From Paracoccus isoporae (GTDB taxonomy: Bacteria > Pseudomonadota > Alphaproteobacteria > Rhodobacterales > Rhodobacteraceae): a stretch of 64,000 nt of DNA. Where the stretch lies: the NCBI RefSeq assembly GCF_900101865.1, contig NZ_FNAH01000006.1, positions 124,001 through 188,000 on the forward strand, given 5' to 3'. Both the position numbers and the translations under genes were made by a program. Numbering within the stretch: position 1 is the first letter of the stretch; each line of letters opens with the position of its first letter. The notes under the pieces are model-generated. The model had not been told where the DNA came from. It saw nothing but the letters and a program-made list of their open reading frames with translations, and made no database searches. This document shows, one piece after another, positions 52,329 through 63,538 of the stretch.

Positions 52329-53639
52329 GTGAACCTGCTGTTCTCGAATGACCGGCGCGGGGAATATCCGCCGTCACTCTATGCCGCGCAGGTGGCGCCG
52401 CTCGACCCGTTCCCGCGCCAGTCGGGCGAGATCCGGGCCGAGATCTGCGTGGTGGGCGGCGGCTATACCGGCCTGTCCGCGGCGCTCCATCTGGCGCGGG
52501 CGGGCCGCGATGTCGTGCTGCTGGAGGCGCATCGCGTGGGATTCGGCGCATCTGGACGCAATGGCGGTCAGTTAGGATCGGGGCAGCGCCTCGAAAATGA
52601 CGAGCTGGAGCGGATCGCGGGCCGCGACACGGCGCGGCGGCTTTGGCAGATGGCCGAGGATGCCAAGCGCCTGACCCGCGATCTGGCCACCGAGGCCGGA
52701 GTCACGGTCCATGACGGCGTCGCGCACGCTTTTCGCAAAGCTGCCGAACTGGACGAGGCACAGCGCCACATTGAGCACCTGGCGCGCCATTACGGTTACG
52801 ACCGGATCGAGTCATTCGACACGGCGGCGTTCCGAAAGATCCTGCCGTCTGACGCCTATTGCGGCGGGGTGATCGATCACGGTGCCGGCCATCTGAACCC
52901 GCTGGCGCTCGCGCTCGGCATCGCCCGGCTGGCGGCCGAGGCGGGCGCACGCATCCACGAGATGAGCCATGTCCACCAGATCGCGTTCGCACGGGACGCC
53001 GCGTCGAAAACGGTTGTGCAGACTGAGACGGGCCGTGTCACCTGCGATCAGGTGATCCTGGCCGGTAACGGCTATCTCGGCGATGTGTCGGGCGCGGTGG
53101 CGGCGCGGGTCATGCCGATCAACAATTTCGTGGTGGCGACGGAACCGCTCGGTGATCTGGCCAGCAAGGTGCTGAGCCGCAATATCGCCGTGCATGACAC
53201 GAAATTCGTGGTGAATTACTGGCGGCTTGACGCGGAGAAACGGCTGATCTTCGGCGGCGGAGAAAATGTCAGCTATCATTTCCCGAATGACATTGCCGCC
53301 AAGGTGCGCAAGCCCTTGTCTCAGATCTACCCCGAACTGGCCGAGGTGCCGTTCAGCCATGCCTGGGGCGGCACGCTTGCCATTACCATGAACCGTCTGC
53401 CCTGCTTCATGCGCCCTGCCCCGAACGCGCTGTCGGCCAGCGGATTTTCCGGGCATGGCGTGGCGCTCGCCACGCTGGCGGGGCGGCAGATGGCCGATGC
53501 CGTCAGCGGCAATTCCTCCGATTTCGATCTGATGGCCGGCCTGCCCTCGCCGGCCTTCCCCGGCGGGCAGTTGCTGCGGTGGCCCCTGCTGGTCGCGGGG
53601 ATGAGCTGGTTCGCCCTGCGCGACCGGCTGGGGATCTGA
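52329..53639 (+). CDS. FAD-dependent oxidoreductase, gamma-glutamylputrescine oxidase type
   Basis: This 436-residue DAO-family flavoprotein has the dinucleotide motif VVGGGYTGLSAALHLA (about residues 40-55) and a Glu at the end of strand 2 (VVLLEAH). GASGRNGGQLGSGQ follows, the usual PuuB-type second block, and HAWGGTLAITMNRLPCF and SGFSGHGVALA are near the C-terminus. It would oxidise the gamma-glutamylated amine to an aldehyde with hydrogen peroxide release. Start is GTG with AAGGGG upstream. An aldehyde dehydrogenase (PuuC) is not adjacent; the unlinked ones at 8107 and 16234 are not clearly related to it. Confidence 0.88.
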   Translation: MNLLFSNDRRGEYPPSLYAAQVAPLDPFPRQSGEIRAEICVVGGGYTGLSAALHLARAGRDVVLLEAHRVGFGASGRNGGQLGSGQRLENDELERIAGRDTARRLWQMAEDAKRLTRDLATEAGVTVHDGVAHAFRKAAELDEAQRHIEHLARHYGYDRIESFDTAAFRKILPSDAYCGGVIDHGAGHLNPLALALGIARLAAEAGARIHEMSHVHQIAFARDAASKTVVQTETGRVTCDQVILAGNGYLGDVSGAVAARVMPINNFVVATEPLGDLASKVLSRNIAVHDTKFVVNYWRLDAEKRLIFGGGENVSYHFPNDIAAKVRKPLSQIYPELAEVPFSHAWGGTLAITMNRLPCFMRPAPNALSASGFSGHGVALATLAGRQMADAVSGNSSDFDLMAGLPSPAFPGGQLLRWPLLVAGMSWFALRDRLGI

Positions 53640-53657
53640 GACCGGGCGCGCGCGGGT

Positions 53658-54077
53658 TCAGTCCAGCCGTGGAAACTCGATCTTCGGACAGCGATCCTGC
53701 ACCACCAGCTTGCCCGCCGCCTCGGCCTTTCGAGCCGCGTCCTGATGGCTGATGCCAAGCTGCATCCAGACGAATTTGAGGTCCGGCAGCTCACGCAGGG
53801 CCTCGTCTACCACGCCGGGCACAGCCTCGGGGCGGCGGAAGATGTCGACCATGTCAACGGCCAGGTCATCCGGGATCGAGGCAAGGTCGGGATACACCGT
53901 CTCGCCCAGGATCTGCTGGCCCTCATGGCCCGGATTGACCGGGATCACGCGGTAACCCCGGCCCTGCAGATAGCGCGCCACCCCCCAGCTCGGTCGGTCC
54001 TGATCGGGCGACAGGCCCACCACGGCGATCGTCTTCGTCTCGTCCATGATGCGGCGGATGGTCTGCGGATCTGACAT
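53658..54077 (-). CDS. CoA-binding domain protein (YccU-like)
   Basis: This 139-residue Rossmann-fold protein has the CoA-binding pattern TIAVVGLSPDQDRPSWGVA then YRVIPVNPGHEG and GETVYPDLASIP. It ends with VWMQLGI and VQDRCPKIE. The start has an AAGGGG ribosome binding site. Family members bind CoA or nucleotides, but a physiological role is not established. Confidence 0.88.
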   Translation of the reverse strand: MSDPQTIRRIMDETKTIAVVGLSPDQDRPSWGVARYLQGRGYRVIPVNPGHEGQQILGETVYPDLASIPDDLAVDMVDIFRRPEAVPGVVDEALRELPDLKFVWMQLGISHQDAARKAEAAGKLVVQDRCPKIEFPRLD

Positions 54078-54107
54078 ATTAACCCCTTTTCGCGCGACCT
54101 TTTCACA

Positions 54108-54139
54108 GAAAAAGCGCCCGGTCCATAAGGCCGGGCGCA
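54108..54139 (-). terminator. Rho-independent terminator, probably of the YHS-domain gene
   Basis: On the minus strand GCGCCCGG pairs with CCGGGCGC and is followed by TTTTTC. It lies about 120 bp downstream of the YHS-protein stop and 30 bp upstream of the CoA-binding protein gene. Confidence 0.75.
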
Positions 54140-54260
54140 AGTCGCGGAACGAGGGACAGTGATCTGGACGCAGCCGTTCCGAGGCAATGCGTCCGTGGCC
54201 AAGATATGGGGAGTGATTCGCGAAATCCAAGCCTCGTCGCGGTTTCGTGATTTCGGCAAT

Positions 54261-54683
54261 TCAAGGGCGCAGTTTCACCCACATGTTCTTCGCCTTCATC
54301 AGCAGACCGCGCGGTTCGGCCAGCAACCGCTGCTTCCTGTCCGCCGATGCGGTCAGATAGACCCGCTGCCCGATGATGACGAACTGGCGCGGATCGCCTG
54401 CCTCGGACCGGCCCTCGGCCAGGCCGACGACGCACAGCCCGTCGAAGCCCGGCACATAGGCGCGCGGATTGGCCTCGAACAATGCGCGGTTGTCTTCGGA
54501 GGCGAAGTGATATTCCTTGCCGCGCCAACTGGTCGAGATGTCGCCCCGCCCCGGCACGGCCGCATCCCGCGTCACGTAAGCCACCGGATCGAACCCGTCC
54601 AACGCCCAGCCCTGCGCCGCGGCCGGGATCGGCAGCAGCACGGCAAGCGCGATGGCAAAGGATTTGAGATGGGTCAGGATCAT
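54261..54683 (-). CDS. Exported YHS-domain protein
   Basis: This 140-residue protein begins with a signal peptide (FAIALAVLLPIPAAAQG). The mature part has the YHS-like core GFDPVAYVTRDAAVPG and WRGKEYHFASEDNRALFEANP, ending with a small Lys/Arg-rich tail. Such proteins are common next to metal or redox functions, but their role is unclear. Start 54683 is chosen because it gives a normal signal peptide; an in-frame ATG at 54716 would add 11 residues. Confidence 0.8.
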   Translation of the reverse strand: MILTHLKSFAIALAVLLPIPAAAQGWALDGFDPVAYVTRDAAVPGRGDISTSWRGKEYHFASEDNRALFEANPRAYVPGFDGLCVVGLAEGRSEAGDPRQFVIIGQRVYLTASADRKQRLLAEPRGLLMKAKNMWVKLRP

Positions 54684-54752
54684 GTCACGTCCGGGCTGGT
54701 GATCCACAGATGGCATCGCCCCGTGCCCCTGTCCATGATTCGGCATTCCCTC

Positions 54753-55556
54753 TCAAGCCGTTGTGACATGACGTGCGGCCGCGTAGAGCGCGACGGCGGC
54801 GGCGTTGGAGACGTTCAGCGACCCGAACGGCCCGGCGAAAGGGATCTTCGCCAGCAGGTCACAGGTCTCTCGCGTCCGCTCCCGCAGGCCCGGCCCCTCG
54901 GCCCCCAGCACAAGGCAGATCGGGCGGCTGCCGGCCTGCGCCAGGGCCTGTTCCAGCGGCGCCTCGGCCTCGCCCGCCAGCCCGATGACCATGAACCCCG
55001 CGTCCTTCAGCGTCGTCAGGGCGTCGGCCAGATTGCCGATGCGCAGATAGGGCTGTCGTTCAAGCGCGCCCGATGCGGTTTTCGCCAGGGCGCCGGTTTC
55101 GGGGGCCGAATGCCGCGCCGGCGCAATCACCGCTCGGGCCCCGAACACTTCGGCCGAACGCAGGATGGCCCCGACATTATGCGGGTCCGTCACCCGGTCG
55201 AGCGCCACCATGATCGGCCGGCCCGCCCCAGAGATGGCGACATCCTGCAAACCGCCCCAGGCCAGCGGCCGCACCTCGAGTGCGCAGCCCTGATGCACGC
55301 TGTCCGGCGGCAGCCCGACCGCGCGGTCAAAGACCCGCGCATCCGTCACCTCGGGCGTCATCCCGGCCAGATCGCCAAGCCGGTCCATGGCGTTCTGTGT
55401 CACCACCAGCCGCAGCTTCTCGCGCGCCTGATTGGCAAGCGCATCGCGCACCGCATGCAGGCCGAACAGCCAGATGGTCTCGGCAGCCGACGCCTTGCGC
55501 GCGCGCTCCTTTTCGATCACCCAGTCGGGCTTCCTGGTCTTCTGGTCGGCCATCAT
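54753..55556 (-). CDS. RlmB/TrmH-family 23S rRNA 2'-O-methyltransferase
   Basis: This 267-residue SpoU-family enzyme has an N-terminal substrate-binding domain (about 25-100, with WLFGLHAVRDAL) and the trefoil-knot SPOUT domain. The three SpoU motifs are DRVTDPHNVGAILRSAEVFG, LVLGAEGPGLRERT and IPFAGPFGSLNVSNAAAVALY (in part). By homology it methylates the ribose of G2251 in 23S rRNA. It is directly downstream of the divergent tRNA-Tyr gene, a common arrangement near tRNA genes in this family. Confidence 0.9.
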   Translation of the reverse strand: MMADQKTRKPDWVIEKERARKASAAETIWLFGLHAVRDALANQAREKLRLVVTQNAMDRLGDLAGMTPEVTDARVFDRAVGLPPDSVHQGCALEVRPLAWGGLQDVAISGAGRPIMVALDRVTDPHNVGAILRSAEVFGARAVIAPARHSAPETGALAKTASGALERQPYLRIGNLADALTTLKDAGFMVIGLAGEAEAPLEQALAQAGSRPICLVLGAEGPGLRERTRETCDLLAKIPFAGPFGSLNVSNAAAVALYAAARHVTTA

Positions 55557-55685
55557 GTCCCCTTTCCCCAGCCCTTCTGCGACATCGGCCCGGCAAGACG
55601 CAAGCCCGGAGCGTTTTGCGGCCCATTTCCCGCTTGACGCCCCGCGCCGCCCCCCTTATTCCACCCCCCACGCCGACGGCTCGGC

Positions 55686-55769
55686 GGGCGACGTGCTGCA
55701 AGGTGCGGCAGCGGACTGTAACTCCGCCGGGGAGACCCATGCCTGGTTCGATTCCAGGGTCGCCCACCA
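55686..55769 (+). tRNA. tRNA-Tyr (anticodon GTA)
   Basis: Acceptor GGGCGAC pairs perfectly with GTCGCCC. The anticodon stem GCGGA with TCCGC closes the loop CTGTAAC; anticodon GTA is at 55718-55720. A long variable arm (GGG-GAGA-CCC) marks it as class II, and the T stem is CCTGG with CCAGG. CCA is encoded. Confidence 0.95.
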
Positions 55770-55983
55770 TCAACTGTCTTTTGCTTTGATTTTTCCGCTC
55801 AAAGCGTGACACCCCGGCCCTGCCCGGACACCGGCAGGCTGGAACCGGCCGAAAGCTGCAGCATCCCTTGACCTGAGATTGCCTCCATGACGCGCATTGC
55901 CGCGCCTTGCCCGCGCAACGCAACTGCCTGCCCCGGATCAACCGGCCCATGCCTGTCAGGTGCATATCTCGGGTTGGGCGCGA

Positions 55984-56059
55984 TGGTGCCGGCAGAGGGA
56001 ATCGAACCCCCGACCTTCTGATTACAAATCAGCTGCTCTACCAGCTGAGCTATGCCGGC
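55984..56059 (-). tRNA. tRNA-Thr (anticodon TGT)
   Basis: On the minus strand acceptor GCCGGCA pairs with TGCCGGC. The anticodon stem CTGAT with ATCAG surrounds TTGTAAT-type loop bases with anticodon TGT. The T arm GGGGG-TTCGATT-CCCTC is intact and CCA is encoded. Confidence 0.95.
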
Positions 56060-56187
56060 CCCGGACCGCGCGGGTCGCTTTCGGATAGCGCCAGCGGCGG
56101 CGGCGCGCAAGCCCGTCACGGAAAGAGGTTTTCCTTTCGCGGCTGCAGCGTTAGGTTGCAAGCCAGCACAGATCAGCCGGGACAGAC

Positions 56188-57060
56188 ATGCAGATTGCCT
56201 ACCACGTCGGCGTTCATGGCAGCGACCAGGAACGTATCCTGCGGACCCTGCTGAAAAATCGCGAAATGCTGTGGATGCGCGGGGTCGAGGTGCCGGCCCC
56301 GAACCGCTATCGCGGCGTGTTCGGGGATGCGATCAACGCACTGCGCGGCGGCGTCGCCACCCAGGACATGCAGGAGATGCTGCTCGACGCGGTGATGGAC
56401 AGCGACCGCGCCGGGCGCGTCGTGCTGAGCCAGAGCGGTTTTCTGGGGATGCCGCAGCGGGCGATTTCTGCCGAAGGGCTTTATGCCAAGGGACATAACC
56501 GTCTGCTCGGCCTGTCGAACCTGTTCCCGGATGCGGTGGTGGAGTTCTTCATCGGGCTTGTGCATCCCGCGCGGCAGGCCTCGGAGATCCTGCGCATGAC
56601 CGGCGGCGATTATGACGCCGTGTTGGGCGGGGTGAACCCGCGAAACCTGCGTTGGGCGCCGATGCTGCATCGCATCCTGCAGACCGTGCCGGATCGGGAC
56701 ATCGTCATCTGGGCGCAGGAGGATCTGCCCTTCATCTGGCCGGAGGTGCTGCGCCGGATCGCCGGTGTCGGACCGGAGGCGGCGCTGAAGGGAGAGGACG
56801 CGCTGCTTGCCGAGCTTCTGCCCGAGGCAGAGGCCGATGCGCTCCAGCAAAAGATCGCGGCGACTGACGGTCTGTCGGTCGAGGCGCGCCGGCAAATGGT
56901 CGAGGACGCGCTGACATCGATGCCGGATAGCGGCGCGATGGAGGCCGAGGTGGCGTTGCCGGGCTGGTCACAGGATCTGGTCGATGAATTGTCGGAGATC
57001 TACGCCACCGATCTGGCCGAAATCGCCGCCCTGCCCGGCATCGAGTATATTTCTGCCTAG
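56188..57060 (+). CDS. Conserved hypothetical protein
   Basis: This 290-residue cytoplasmic protein begins MQIAYHVGVHGSDQERILRTLL and has no signal peptide or membrane segment. It contains VVLSQSGFLGMPQRAI (about 75-90) and RHPARQASEIL-like helices, then DIVIWAQEDLPFIWPEVLRR (about 170-190). The patterns faintly recall sulfotransferase-like or glycan-related proteins, but I cannot assign a family. It follows the tRNA-Thr gene divergently. Confidence 0.72.
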   Translation: MQIAYHVGVHGSDQERILRTLLKNREMLWMRGVEVPAPNRYRGVFGDAINALRGGVATQDMQEMLLDAVMDSDRAGRVVLSQSGFLGMPQRAISAEGLYAKGHNRLLGLSNLFPDAVVEFFIGLVHPARQASEILRMTGGDYDAVLGGVNPRNLRWAPMLHRILQTVPDRDIVIWAQEDLPFIWPEVLRRIAGVGPEAALKGEDALLAELLPEAEADALQQKIAATDGLSVEARRQMVEDALTSMPDSGAMEAEVALPGWSQDLVDELSEIYATDLAEIAALPGIEYISA

Positions 57061-57129
57061 GCCAAGGCGACCCGCGCAGGCGATGGGCCCTGCGCGCTTT
57101 ATCCCGAAGCGAGCGATCGCGACAATCGC

Positions 57130-57381
57130 TCAGCCCATGCCGAGCGCCGCCTTGTACATGTCCAGGATCGCCTCTTCTTCGGCCACGTCGTCGCGGTCGC
57201 GTTTGCGCAGGGCGATGACCTTCTTCATCACCTTGGTGTCATAGCCACGCGCCTTCGCCTCGGCCATCAACTCTTTCTGGCGTTCGGTCACGTCCTTCTT
57301 TTCGGCATCAAGCTGCTCGTATTGCTCGATGAACTGGCGCAGCTCGTCTGCGGCTACGTTATAGGAATGATCGTCCTGCAT
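57130..57381 (-). CDS. DUF2312 (UPF0335) family protein
   Basis: This 83-residue protein has the DUF2312 core ELRQFIEQYEQLDAEKK and MAEAKARGYDTKVMKKVI, then LRKRDRDDVAEEEAILDMY. This is a small, helical, alphaproteobacteria-specific family of unknown function. The start at 57381 has a GGGGGA ribosome binding site and gives the usual family length of about 80-90. An in-frame ATG at 57411 is less likely. Confidence 0.9.
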   Translation of the reverse strand: MQDDHSYNVAADELRQFIEQYEQLDAEKKDVTERQKELMAEAKARGYDTKVMKKVIALRKRDRDDVAEEEAILDMYKAALGMG

Positions 57382-57469
57382 CTGGTCCCCCGTGGTCTGG
57401 GCCGCAGACATAGGCCGTCTTGCCCGGTTCCGCAATCGCGGCTATGCCCGCGTCAGCGAAGGGGGTCCG

Positions 57470-57697
57470 ATGACGATTTTCGACCTGTTGATCTGGTGCG
57501 GTGCCGCGCTCACTCTGGCCGGGCTGAGCGGCATTTTCTGGTGTATCTGGACGGTTCAGCGGGCGCGGCGCGCCAGGCTGGACGAGGCTGCGTTCCGGGT
57601 CAGAATGCAGCGTGTGGTCACCGTGAACATGGCCGCGCTCGTCGCCTCGGTGCTGGGGCTGATGGCCGTGGTGATCGGGATCATGCTGGGCAGCTAG
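57470..57697 (+). CDS. Small two-helix membrane protein
   Basis: This 75-residue protein has two hydrophobic helices (about 5-27 and 51-73) separated by a basic loop (VQRARRARLDEAAF). A GGGGG stretch precedes the ATG. I do not recognise a family. Its TAG stop overlaps the TAG of the convergent selU-type gene in the shared palindrome CTAG. Confidence 0.6.
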   Translation: MTIFDLLIWCGAALTLAGLSGIFWCIWTVQRARRARLDEAAFRVRMQRVVTVNMAALVASVLGLMAVVIGIMLGS

Positions 57698-58773
57698 GGA
57701 CGGCGCCCGGCGGCGCGGGGCGCCATCCGGCCAAGCGCATTGGAGACGGTCTCGGCCGCCCGATCCAGATCGGACAGATCGTCGAGCGCCACCGACGACA
57801 TCTCGCGGTCGGCGTATCGGGCACGATGCTTCTCGTAGCGCGGATCATAGTGATCCCGCATCAGCCCTTCCGCCAGTTGCCGCCATTTCCCGTCCTCAGC
57901 CATGCGCAGCCATTGCGCGATCCGCTCGGCCGGGTGCAGCGGCGCGAGTTTCTGCAGGATCGCCCGGAGCCGTCCCGCATCCGCCGTCACATCGCGGTAA
58001 TCCAGGGCCGAATAGGCCGCGCGGGCCGCGACCGGCACGCGCAGCGACAGCCGCGGCGCGTCCTTCACCCCGGCCCAGACCGCCTTGGGAAGTTCCAGAT
58101 CCCCGATCCGCGAGCTTTCCGCCTCCACGATCACCGGCTGTCCTGGGTCGAGCGCCTCGAGCGCGGCTGCAAGCCGGCCCTCGAACATCTTCTGGCTTGG
58201 CTGCGCGCCGCGCGCGCCGAACAGGCTGCCGCGATGATGGGCGAGACCTTCCAGATCGACGATCTGATGACCCATCGCCGCCAGCCGGTGCAGGATCGCG
58301 GTCTTGGCGCTGCCGGTATTGCCGTCAAGCACGATGACCGGCGCGGCGAACCCCTGCTCATGCGCCCGCCGGACCACCAGGCTGCGCCAGGATTTATAGC
58401 CGCCATCGAGGCGTGACACCCGCCAGCCGACCTGCGCCAGAATCGTCGCGAAGGCACCGGATCTCTGGCCGCCCCGCCAGCAGTAAACCAGCGGCCGCCA
58501 CGCGCCTTCTCGGTCCCTGAGCGGCCCGGCGATGTGGCGCGCCGCGTTGGCCGCCACAAGCGCCGCGCCGAACTTGCGCGCATCGAAAGGCGAGATCTGC
58601 TTGTAGATCTTGCCGACCTGGGCCCGTTCATCATCGCTCAGCACCGGCAGGTTGATCGCGCCGGGCAGGTGGTCCTCGGCGAACTCCGCGGGCGAGCGCA
58701 CGTCGATGATGTCGTCGAAGCGCCCGGACGCGGCGGTCACCGCGTCGAGCGACACCTCGGCCAGATCAGCCAA
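57694..58773 (-). CDS. mnmH: tRNA 2-selenouridine synthase
   Basis: This 359-residue enzyme (SelU/YbbB) replaces sulfur with selenium at the wobble 2-thiouridine of some tRNAs. The N-terminal rhodanese domain has the catalytic Cys C98 in VYCWRGGQRS. The P-loop GNTGSAKT (151-158) defines the C-terminal domain. Length matches the family. It suggests the organism has a selenophosphate synthetase (selD), not in this window. It is convergent with the small membrane protein gene. Confidence 0.92.
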   Translation of the reverse strand: MADLAEVSLDAVTAASGRFDDIIDVRSPAEFAEDHLPGAINLPVLSDDERAQVGKIYKQISPFDARKFGAALVAANAARHIAGPLRDREGAWRPLVYCWRGGQRSGAFATILAQVGWRVSRLDGGYKSWRSLVVRRAHEQGFAAPVIVLDGNTGSAKTAILHRLAAMGHQIVDLEGLAHHRGSLFGARGAQPSQKMFEGRLAAALEALDPGQPVIVEAESSRIGDLELPKAVWAGVKDAPRLSLRVPVAARAAYSALDYRDVTADAGRLRAILQKLAPLHPAERIAQWLRMAEDGKWRQLAEGLMRDHYDPRYEKHRARYADREMSSVALDDLSDLDRAAETVSNALGRMAPRAAGRRP

Positions 58774-58790
58774 TCCCCGATCCGTTCAAA

Positions 58791-59348
58791 TCAGTAGACG
58801 TAGACGGGCGTGCCGATCGGAACCTGCTCGAACAGGGCCATCACGGCCTCGTTGCGCATGCGGATGCAGCCATTCGACACCGCCCGCCCGATCGAGCCCG
58901 GCTGGGTGGTGCCGTGGATGCGGATCGCGGTGTCGTTGCCGTTGGCATCATAGAGATAGAGCGCGCGCGCGCCGAGCGGGTTCTTCGGACCGCCCGGCAT
59001 CCCGTCGGCATATTGGGCATACTGGTCCGGGCTGCGCTCGATCATCGCCTGGGTCGGCGTCCAGTTGGGCCATTCCACCTTGCGGCCGATCCGGGCCTTG
59101 CCCTTCCAGACAAGCTCGGCCTGACCGACCGCCACGCCGTAGCGGACCGCACGACCCGGCGCAATGACGTGATACAGGAAGAAGTCATCCGACACGACAA
59201 CGATGGAGCCGGTCTCGAACCCCTCGCGGATCGGCACCTCGGTCGGCTGGTAGGGGTCTCTCGTGGTGGCGGCCTGTTCCTGCGACAGCACCAGCGACGG
59301 CGCGGCAATCAGCGGCAGGGAAAGCCCGATCATCTGACGGCGGTTCAT
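58791..59348 (-). CDS. L,D-transpeptidase (YkuD domain)
   Basis: This 185-residue protein has a hydrophobic N-terminal signal region (residues 6-22, [17 protein letters not shown]). The catalytic motif is [20 protein letters not shown], with H145 and nucleophile C161. It would cross-link peptidoglycan (3-3 links) or attach lipoprotein in the periplasm. The start at 59348 has GGGA upstream. It is adjacent to but probably separate from the selenouridine synthase gene, with 17 bases between their ends. Confidence 0.9.
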   Translation of the reverse strand: MNRRQMIGLSLPLIAAPSLVLSQEQAATTRDPYQPTEVPIREGFETGSIVVVSDDFFLYHVIAPGRAVRYGVAVGQAELVWKGKARIGRKVEWPNWTPTQAMIERSPDQYAQYADGMPGGPKNPLGARALYLYDANGNDTAIRIHGTTQPGSIGRAVSNGCIRMRNEAVMALFEQVPIGTPVYVY

Positions 59349-59752
59349 GAAATTATCCCATCTGCTCGTTTCACCCTGATTTATAGGGATCGCGGCGCGC
59401 CGACTCAATCCCGCTTGGGCGAGACCGTCCTTGACGACCCGTCACGGCGCGCCCAAATATCGCGGTATGGAAACTTGCCCGCCCCTTTCTGCGACACGGC
59501 AACCCCGCAAGGCTGCGGTCCGCGCGGCACATCTGTGCCGGGGGCGTGGTGATCGTGCATGTCGCTGTCACGTTTCCGCGCGCAGGACGAATTTTCGCCA
59601 GATCACGACGGCAAGGCCCAACCTGGCGCGTCGCCATGCGCTTGACCTGTTCACCCCCGTCACTGCGCCCATGCAGGCGCCGATGACCCCGCAGGCCCCG
59701 CCTGTCCTGACCTCTGACCCGCATGAAATTGCATTCAGAACAGGACAGAACC
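59349..59752. other. 404-bp intergenic region upstream of copA
   Basis: I see no supported gene. Open frames are shadows of low-complexity Arg/Ala/Pro type. A TTGACC hexamer near 59642 could be a -35 element. I did not find a convincing dyad of the CueR type. Confidence 0.5.
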
Positions 59753-62194
<2,442 letters not shown>

Positions 62195-62299
62195 CGACGC
62201 GGCGCAGGAACCGCCGGGTCAACGGCTGGCCTTGGCGGTTCACTGCGTATATATCTGCGCCTGCCCCGCCGATTGCGGGGCGGGCGTACAGGAAGCAGC

Positions 62300-63487
62300 A
62301 TGGCCGACATTCAGTTGACGAACCAACCGCATCGCAGCGCGAAGGCCCGGCACCCTCAGCGCCCAGCCCGCACGCGGGGCGAGCGCATCACGCGGACACT
62401 GATCCTGGCCTCGTTCTTGATGATCGTAATCGCCCCCACTGCTGTCTGGGCATGGTATCTCTGGGCGCGCGCGCAGGATCAGTATGTTTCAACCGTCTCC
62501 TTTTCCGTCCGCAAGGAGGAATCCGACCCGACGCTCAACCTTCTGGGCGGGCTGACCCAGTTGACCGGCAGCACGAGCGCGTCGGACCCGGATATCCTTT
62601 ATGATTTCCTGCACAGCCAAGACATCGTGGCGACGATCAATGCCGATCTCGACCTCGTCTCGCGGTTTTCGCGCTTCCATGAGATCGACCCGGTCTTTTC
62701 CTATGACGCCAGCGGCTCGCTGGAGGATCTGACGGATTACTGGCGCGAGCAGGTGGATGTCGATTACGATTCCTCCAGCAAGCTCATCACACTGAGCGTC
62801 ATGGCGTTTTCACCCGAGGATGCCCGCGACATCGCGCAGGCCGCGTTCGACGAAAGCAGCCGGACCATCAACCGGCTGTCCGACATCGCCCGCGACGATG
62901 CCACCCGGTTCTCGCGCGGGGAGTTGCAGAAGGCGCAGGAGCGGCTGACGCGGGCGCGGCAGGAGATGACCAGTTTCCGGATGCGCACCCAGATCGTCGA
63001 TCCCGAGGCCGATCTTGCAGGCCAGATGGAGGTTCTCAGCGGGCTCCAGTCACAGCTGGTCGAGGCGATGGTGGCGCAGGACACGCTGCGCGAAACCGCA
63101 CGCGAGGACGATCCCCGCGTGGCGCAGGGCCAACGGCGCATCAATGCCATCCAGGCGCAGATCGCGGCGGAGCGGGCGAAATTCGGCGAATCCGACCAGG
63201 GGCCCAATGGCGAAAGCTATGCCCAGCTCGTCGCGGAGTACGAGGAACTGGCCACCGATCTGGAATTCGCCGAAACGACCTATCGCGCCGCACAGGCCTC
63301 CTACGAATCGGCGCTTGCCGAGGGGCAGCGCCAGTCGCGCTATCTCGCCGCGCATATCGCGCCGCGCACGGCGGAATCCTCGGTGCTGCCCGACCGTCCC
63401 ATGCTGGTGCTGAAAGCCTTCGGCATGCTGTTGCTCGGATGGGGTGTGCTGCTGCTGTGCTATTACAGCATCCGCGAGCGCCGCTGA
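62300..63487 (+). CDS. Capsule polysaccharide export inner-membrane protein (KpsE/CtrB-like)
   Basis: This 395-residue protein has one N-terminal transmembrane helix (about 30-55, LILASFLMIVIAPTAVWAWY) and one C-terminal helix (about 368-390). Between them lies a periplasmic domain with a long helical coiled coil (about 195-330: RFSRGELQKAQERL, QEMTSFRMRTQ, EYEELATDLEFAE). This is the polysaccharide co-polymerase/KpsE topology. It would link the inner-membrane capsule ABC exporter to the outer-membrane channel. An AGGAAG ribosome binding site supports start 62300. It is convergent with a KpsT-like gene. Confidence 0.88.
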   Translation: MADIQLTNQPHRSAKARHPQRPARTRGERITRTLILASFLMIVIAPTAVWAWYLWARAQDQYVSTVSFSVRKEESDPTLNLLGGLTQLTGSTSASDPDILYDFLHSQDIVATINADLDLVSRFSRFHEIDPVFSYDASGSLEDLTDYWREQVDVDYDSSSKLITLSVMAFSPEDARDIAQAAFDESSRTINRLSDIARDDATRFSRGELQKAQERLTRARQEMTSFRMRTQIVDPEADLAGQMEVLSGLQSQLVEAMVAQDTLRETAREDDPRVAQGQRRINAIQAQIAAERAKFGESDQGPNGESYAQLVAEYEELATDLEFAETTYRAAQASYESALAEGQRQSRYLAAHIAPRTAESSVLPDRPMLVLKAFGMLLLGWGVLLLCYYSIRERR

Positions 63488-63538
63488 GGACGACCGGACC
63501 GGACCACCCCGCCCTCGCCGGGCGGCCGGCCGCCTGGC

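Noticed and set aside
55897..56254. Rightward open frames containing GNRTPDLLITNQLLYQLSYAG or a similar stretch
   Set aside because: They are antisense translations of the tRNA-Thr gene and have no ribosome binding site or family match.
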